Shown in pieces: positions 42,364 to 45,807 of a stretch of DNA of 45,807 nt. The DNA lies in contig CAZBDU010000040.1 of the NCBI GenBank assembly GCA_964490725.1, positions 1 through 45,807 of the forward strand. The letters are read 5' to 3'. Source of the DNA: CAZBDU01 sp964490725. GTDB lineage: Bacteria > Spirochaetota > Spirochaetia > SZUA-6 > DRHE01. Position numbers and translations under genes: made by a program. The notes beneath the pieces are model-generated. The model saw nothing but the letters and a program-made list of their open reading frames with translations. It made no database searches and was not told where the DNA came from. How positions within the stretch are numbered: position 1 is the stretch's first letter; the number at the start of each line of letters is the position of its first letter.

Positions 42364-42392
42364 TTGCATAAATCTCGGGAAATGGGTATGTT
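42364..42392 (+). promoter_or_regulatory. trp operon promoter
   Basis: TTGCAT at 42364-42369, 17-base spacer, TATGTT at 42387-42392. Six bases then lead to the GTG of the leader peptide, so the operon mRNA is expected to begin at or near that codon. Confidence 0.8.
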
Positions 42393-42398
42393 CCTGCC

Positions 42399-42470
42399 GT
42401 GAGCAAGAAACGAGCCTGTCAGATCAGCCAGGAGTGGTGGTGGTCCCGTCCCGAGGGACCGCCGGGATGA
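42399..42470 (+). CDS. trpL: trp operon leader peptide
   Basis: 23-codon open frame, too short for ordinary gene calling. It begins at GTG (SKKRACQISQE follows the start residue), then three consecutive Trp codons at 42435-42443, then SRPEGPPG and TGA. Ribosome stalling at the Trp run when charged tRNA-Trp is scarce would favour the antiterminator just downstream. There is no ribosome-binding site; the -10 box ends 6 bases before the start, so the peptide is probably translated from a leaderless message. Three Trp codons out of 23 in a genome where Trp is rare is strong evidence of function. Confidence 0.88.
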   Translation: MSKKRACQISQEWWWSRPEGPPG

Positions 42471-42474
42471 TCCA

Positions 42475-42497
42475 GGCCTGAAGCCGGACATCAGGCC
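42475..42497 (+). promoter_or_regulatory. trp antiterminator hairpin
   Basis: Perfect 7-base arms GGCCTGA (42475-42481) and TCAGGCC (42491-42497) with a 9-base loop. Its 3' arm shares GCC with the 5' arm of the terminator at 42495, so the two structures exclude each other. An upstream hairpin GGTCCC/GGGACC (about 42442-42460) lies over the end of the leader peptide. Confidence 0.8.
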
Positions 42498-42531
42498 GCG
42501 CGGTTCCGCATCTGGGATCGCGCGGCTTTTT
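42495..42531 (+). terminator. trp attenuator terminator 1
   Basis: Perfect 8-base arms GCCGCGCG (42495-42502) and CGCGCGGC (42519-42526), further strengthened by TTCC/GGGA pairing inside, followed by five T. Classic intrinsic terminator overlapping the antiterminator. Confidence 0.85.
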
Positions 42532-42560
42532 GTTCCCCCGCCGGGCGGGAGCAGCAGGAA

Positions 42561-42592
42561 GCCATGCGATCGGTTCGCATGGCTCTTTTTTT
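42561..42592 (+). terminator. trp leader terminator 2
   Basis: Perfect 9-base arms GCCATGCGA (42561-42569) and TCGCATGGC (42575-42583), 5-base loop, then TC and seven T ending one base before the trpE ribosome-binding site GGAGG (42594-42598). A second complete intrinsic terminator before trpE. Confidence 0.8.
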
Positions 42593-42603
42593 CGGAGGTG
42601 CCA

Positions 42604-44079
42604 GTGATCGCGCCAGGTCGAGAAGAGTTCAGAGCCAGGGCGGCCCGGGGGAACCTGATCCCGGTCTACGCAGAGATGTACGCGGACCTGGACACCCCGG
42701 TGTCGGCCTTCCAGAAGCTGCGGCGGGGTCCTTTCGGGTTTCTCCTGGAGTCGGTGGAGGGGGGGAACCGGGTGGGCCGCTACAGCTTCCTGGGCCGCGA
42801 CCCGGGCACGGTGTTCGAGGCCCGGGGCACCACGGTAAGGATCCGCCGGGGCTCGCAGGTCCAGACCCTGGAGAGGGCCAATCCCCTGGAGGAGCTGAAG
42901 CGGCTCATGGCCGAGCTGAAGCCCGTGGCGGACCCGGAGCTGCCCCCCTTCACCGGAGGGGCGGTGGGCTACGTCTCCTACGATGCGGTGCGCCGCTTCG
43001 AGCGCCTGCCGGAGGAAAACCCAGACGATCTGGGCGCCCCGGAGATGTTGTTCCTGCTCACCGACACGGTGGTGGCCTTCGACAACGTGAGCCACAAGCT
43101 CACGGTGATCCACAACGTCCTGGCCCGGGAGGGGGACAACCTGGACGTGCTCTATGACCAGGCCGCCGGGGTGGTGCGCCAGGTGCTCTCGGACCTGCGC
43201 TCCCCCCCGCCCTCACCGGCGGAGGGCGCCCTGCAGGTGGGCTCGCGCCTGGCCGCCAACGTGCGCAAGGAGCAGTTCCTCCAGGCCGTGCGTCGCTGCA
43301 AGGAGTACATCGTGGCCGGGGACATCATCCAGGCGGTGCTCTCCCAGCGGCTGGAGACCGAGCTGAAGGGGGACCCCTTCCAGCTCTACCGGGCGCTGCG
43401 CATCGTCAACCCCTCCCCCTACATGTTCTACCTGCAGCTGGGGGAGCTCAGCCTGGTGGGCGCCTCCCCGGAGGTGCAGGTCAGGGCCTACGAGGGCAAC
43501 GTCACCATCCGCCCCATCGCCGGCACTCGCCCGCGGGGCGCCTCGGTGGAGGAGGACCTGAAGCTGGAGCAGGAGCTGCTGGCGGACCAGAAGGAGCGGG
43601 CGGAGCACCTGATGCTGGTGGACCTGGCCAGGAACGACCTGGGGCGGGTCTGCCGCTACGGCTCGGTGCGGGTAAACGAGTTCATGACCGTGGAGCGCTA
43701 CTCCCACGTCATGCACATCGTCAGCAACGTGGAGGGGACCCTGGCGGAGGAGCGCGACCCCTTCGACCTGCTGGCCGCCACCTTTCCGGCGGGCACCGTT
43801 AGCGGCGCCCCCAAGGTGCGGGCCATGGAGATCATCGAGGAGCTGGAGCCCACCCGCAGAGGCCCCTACGCGGGCCTGGTGGGCTACCTGAGCTTCAACG
43901 GCAACCTGGACTCCTGCATCACCATCCGCACCATGCTGGCGGTGGGCGGCCGCGTGTACCTGCAGGTCGGCGCGGGGATCGTGGCCGACTCGGACCCGGA
44001 AACCGAGTACCAGGAGACCCTCAACAAGGCAAAGGCTCTGTTTCGGGCCATCCAGATGGCCCGGGGAGGCAAGGTATGA
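42604..44079 (+). CDS. trpE: Anthranilate synthase component I
   Basis: 491 residues. Converts chorismate to anthranilate using ammonia from TrpG. The N-terminal LLES tryptophan-feedback motif is present in FGFLLESVEGGNRVGRYSF. The catalytic chorismate-binding part shows IRPIAGTRPRG, DLARNDLGRVCRYGSV, FPAGTVSGAPKVRAMEIIEE and GAGIVADSDPETEYQET in order. The start is GTG at 42604 because GGAGG ends 5 bases before it; the GTG at 42598 overlaps that ribosome-binding site. It ends in an ATGA overlap with trpGD. Expression is controlled by the attenuator upstream and activity by tryptophan. Confidence 0.97.
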   Translation: MIAPGREEFRARAARGNLIPVYAEMYADLDTPVSAFQKLRRGPFGFLLESVEGGNRVGRYSFLGRDPGTVFEARGTTVRIRRGSQVQTLERANPLEELKRLMAELKPVADPELPPFTGGAVGYVSYDAVRRFERLPEENPDDLGAPEMLFLLTDTVVAFDNVSHKLTVIHNVLAREGDNLDVLYDQAAGVVRQVLSDLRSPPPSPAEGALQVGSRLAANVRKEQFLQAVRRCKEYIVAGDIIQAVLSQRLETELKGDPFQLYRALRIVNPSPYMFYLQLGELSLVGASPEVQVRAYEGNVTIRPIAGTRPRGASVEEDLKLEQELLADQKERAEHLMLVDLARNDLGRVCRYGSVRVNEFMTVERYSHVMHIVSNVEGTLAEERDPFDLLAATFPAGTVSGAPKVRAMEIIEELEPTRRGPYAGLVGYLSFNGNLDSCITIRTMLAVGGRVYLQVGAGIVADSDPETEYQETLNKAKALFRAIQMARGGKV

Positions 44080-45674
44080 TCCTGGTGATCGACAACTTCG
44101 ACTCCTTCACCTACAACCTGGTCCAGCTCCTGGGGGAGCTGGGCGAGGAGGTGCGGGTGTTCCGCAACGACGCCATCACCGTGGAGGAGGCCGAGAGGCT
44201 GGCCCCGGAGCGCATCGTGATCTCCCCGGGACCTTGCACGCCCCGGGAGGCGGGAGTGTCCGTGGAGATGATCCGCCGCTTCACCGGCAGGGTCCCCATC
44301 CTGGGGGTGTGCCTGGGCCACCAGGCCGTGGGGGCCGCCTTCGGCGCCCGCATCGTGAACGCGCCGCAGCTCATGCACGGCAAGTCCAGCGAGATCTTCC
44401 ACGACGGGCGCACCCTCTTCGAGGGGCTGCCCTCGGTCTTCCCGGCGGTGCGCTACCACAGCCTGGCGGTGAGCCACCAGGACCTCCCGGCGTGCCTGGA
44501 GGTGAGCGCCTGGACCGCCGAGGGGACCATCATGGGCCTGCGCCACCGGGAGCACCCGGTTGAGGGGGTGCAGTTCCACCCCGAGTCGGTGGCCACGGAG
44601 GCCGGCCGGCGCATCATCCAGAACTTCCTGGGCAAGGCCCCCCGGCCGCCGCTCATCGACATGAAGGGGGCCATCGCCTGCGCCATGGCCGGCCGGGAGC
44701 TCCGCGCGGCCCAGATGCGGGCGGTGATGGAGATCATCATGAGCGGCCAGGCCACGGGGGCCCAGATCGGGGCCTTCCTTACCGCCCTGGCCTTGAAGGG
44801 GGAGACCGCCGGGGAGATCACCGCGGCCGCGGAGGTGATGCGGGAGAAGGCCACCCGCGTACCCGTGCCCAAGGGTGCGACCGTCGTGGACACCTGCGGA
44901 ACCGGCGGGGACGGGGCGCACACCTTCAACGTCTCCACCGCCGCGGCCCTGATCGCCGCCGGGGCCGGGGTGACGGTGGCCAAGCACGGCAACCGCTCCG
45001 TGTCCAGCCGCTGCGGGAGCGCCGACGTGCTGAAGGAGCTGGGGGTGAACACCGCCGTGGACGCGGCCGGCATGGGGCGCTGCCTGGAGCGGGCGGGGAT
45101 CGGCTTCCTCTTCGCCCCGGCCCTGCACTCCGCCATGAAGCACGTCATCGGCCCGCGCCGGGAGATCGGGATGCGCACCATCTTCAACATTCTGGGCCCC
45201 CTGTCCAACCCGGCCTTCGCCCACGCCCAGGTGCTGGGGGTCTACGACGAAAAGCTGGTGCCGGTGCTGGCCGAGGCGCTGCGCGGGCTGGGCCTGAAGC
45301 GGGCGCTGGTGGTGCACGGCTCCGACGGGCTGGACGAGATCACCCTGACCGGGCCCACCCGGGTGAGCGAGCTGCGGGACGGGAAGATCACCTCCGGCAC
45401 CATCGACCCGGGCGAGCTGGGCCTGGCCCTCTGCGGCCCGGAAGAGCTGCGGGGCCAGGACGTGCAGATCAACGCCCGCATCCTGAAAGGCATCCTGGAC
45501 GGGGAGGAGCGGGGACCGCGGCGGACCATGGCCCTCCTGAACGCCGCCGCGGCGATCTACGTGGCCGGGCGGGCGGAGAGCCTGGCGGAGGGGCTGGAGC
45601 TGGCCGCGCAGGCCGTGGACAGCGGCGCGGCGGCCGACAAGCTCCGCCTCCTTTCGGAGTGCTCCCATGGGTGA
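44076..45674 (+). CDS. trpGD: TrpG-TrpD fusion (glutaminase plus phosphoribosyltransferase)
   Basis: 532 residues. Residues 1-190 are the glutamine amidotransferase TrpG: nucleophile Cys in GVCLGHQAVG at about 76-85 and the His-Glu pair in VQFHPES at about 164-170. From about 200 the protein is anthranilate phosphoribosyltransferase TrpD: DTCGTGGDGAHTFNVST (PRPP-binding, about 269-285), KHGNRSVSSRCGSADVLKEL (anthranilate-binding). The joined arrangement is known from enteric and other bacteria and supplies ammonia to TrpE while performing the next step. The start overlaps trpE in ATGA, and its end overlaps trpC by 8 bases. Confidence 0.97.
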   Translation: MILVIDNFDSFTYNLVQLLGELGEEVRVFRNDAITVEEAERLAPERIVISPGPCTPREAGVSVEMIRRFTGRVPILGVCLGHQAVGAAFGARIVNAPQLMHGKSSEIFHDGRTLFEGLPSVFPAVRYHSLAVSHQDLPACLEVSAWTAEGTIMGLRHREHPVEGVQFHPESVATEAGRRIIQNFLGKAPRPPLIDMKGAIACAMAGRELRAAQMRAVMEIIMSGQATGAQIGAFLTALALKGETAGEITAAAEVMREKATRVPVPKGATVVDTCGTGGDGAHTFNVSTAAALIAAGAGVTVAKHGNRSVSSRCGSADVLKELGVNTAVDAAGMGRCLERAGIGFLFAPALHSAMKHVIGPRREIGMRTIFNILGPLSNPAFAHAQVLGVYDEKLVPVLAEALRGLGLKRALVVHGSDGLDEITLTGPTRVSELRDGKITSGTIDPGELGLALCGPEELRGQDVQINARILKGILDGEERGPRRTMALLNAAAAIYVAGRAESLAEGLELAAQAVDSGAAADKLRLLSECSHG

Positions 45675-45807
45675 ACCGGGGCTGCCCTCCATCCTGCGCC
45701 GCATCATCGACTGCAAGCAGGCGCGCCTGCGGGAGGCCCGTTCCCGGGTGCCTCTCTCCGAGCTGCGGGCGGCGGCGCGGGACCTGCCGGCCTGCCGCAG
45801 CCTGGCC
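45667..45807 (+). CDS. trpC: Indole-3-glycerol phosphate synthase, N-terminal part
   Basis: 47 codons run to the window edge without a stop. The start ATG at 45667 overlaps the last 8 bases of trpGD. The sequence LPSILRRIIDCKQARLREAR is the usual TrpC N-terminus (a helix with the IxxxKxxEv-like pattern before the barrel). Gene order trpE-trpGD-trpC supports the call. The rest lies outside the window. Confidence 0.85.
   Translation, partial: MGEPGLPSILRRIIDCKQARLREARSRVPLSELRAAARDLPACRSLA

Overview
The window is a piece of a very GC-rich bacterial chromosome in which genes fill almost all of the sequence on both strands. No gap between genes exceeds 300 bases, and I see no rRNA, tRNA, CRISPR array, phage or insertion sequence. 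The best guess for the host is a high-GC member of Spirochaetota. The sugar-binding protein has the signal-peptide end AFAGGKQEG that is common there, and the window also holds a TPR/SpoIID exported protein, a Gx-family (ECF S-like) membrane protein, a LamG-type lipoprotein and a processive-glycosyltransferase/MMPL pair. This assignment is an inference and rests on no marker gene.

Layout. 134-5222 (minus) is a reductive pyrimidine catabolism operon: DMT permease, preT, preA, dihydropyrimidinase. 5384-7450 is a SpoIID/TPR cell-wall protein. 7568-20531 is an accessory carbohydrate region. It contains a large unrecognised beta-rich protein, a broken DUF5107 gene, a pyruvate-kinase-C-like protein, two UroD-family proteins, a Gfo/Idh/MocA oxidoreductase, a sugar ABC transporter (binding protein and two permeases, no ATPase), an aminotransferase and a galactokinase-family kinase. 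20633-25211 holds a lipoprotein, a DUF2089/SHOCT-like pair, an epimerase and a CPBP membrane protein. 25481-32981 holds a glycosyltransferase with an MMPL exporter, homocysteine methyltransferase, a tiny Cys protein and the large NAD-glutamate dehydrogenase. 33429-39329 holds glgC and a methionine-cycle operon (ArsR-methyltransferase regulator, ahcY, DUF1028, Gx transporter, T-like membrane protein). 39359-40486 holds a DeoR regulator behind a deletion scar that joins a permease tail to a UroD head. 40740-42341 is glpD. 42364-45807 is the trp operon (attenuator, trpE, trpGD fusion, start of trpC).

The most striking pattern is promoter architecture. About ten transcription units have a sigma70-like TTGNNN/TANNNT promoter with 16-18 bp spacing whose -10 box ends only 5-9 bases before the start codon, with no Shine-Dalgarno sequence. 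Their mRNAs should therefore be leaderless. Downstream genes in the same operons have normal AGGAGG sites. The pattern was used here to settle several start codons, and even the trp leader peptide appears to be leaderless.

The strongest candidates for new biology are: (1) the trp leader, where a leaderless Trp-Trp-Trp peptide is followed by an antiterminator and two consecutive intrinsic terminators; (2) the SahR-like/ahcY operon, which carries a perfect 16-bp operator and an ECF-like membrane pair of unknown substrate; (3) the DUF2089/SHOCT pair, whose promoter lies between two ATTGATCA boxes 42 bp apart in an AT-rich island; and (4) a near-perfect tandem repeat with a hairpin in the 5' leader of the CPBP gene. 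Two decayed sugar-utilisation remnants (DUF5107 gene and UroD/permease scar) suggest ongoing loss of carbohydrate loci.
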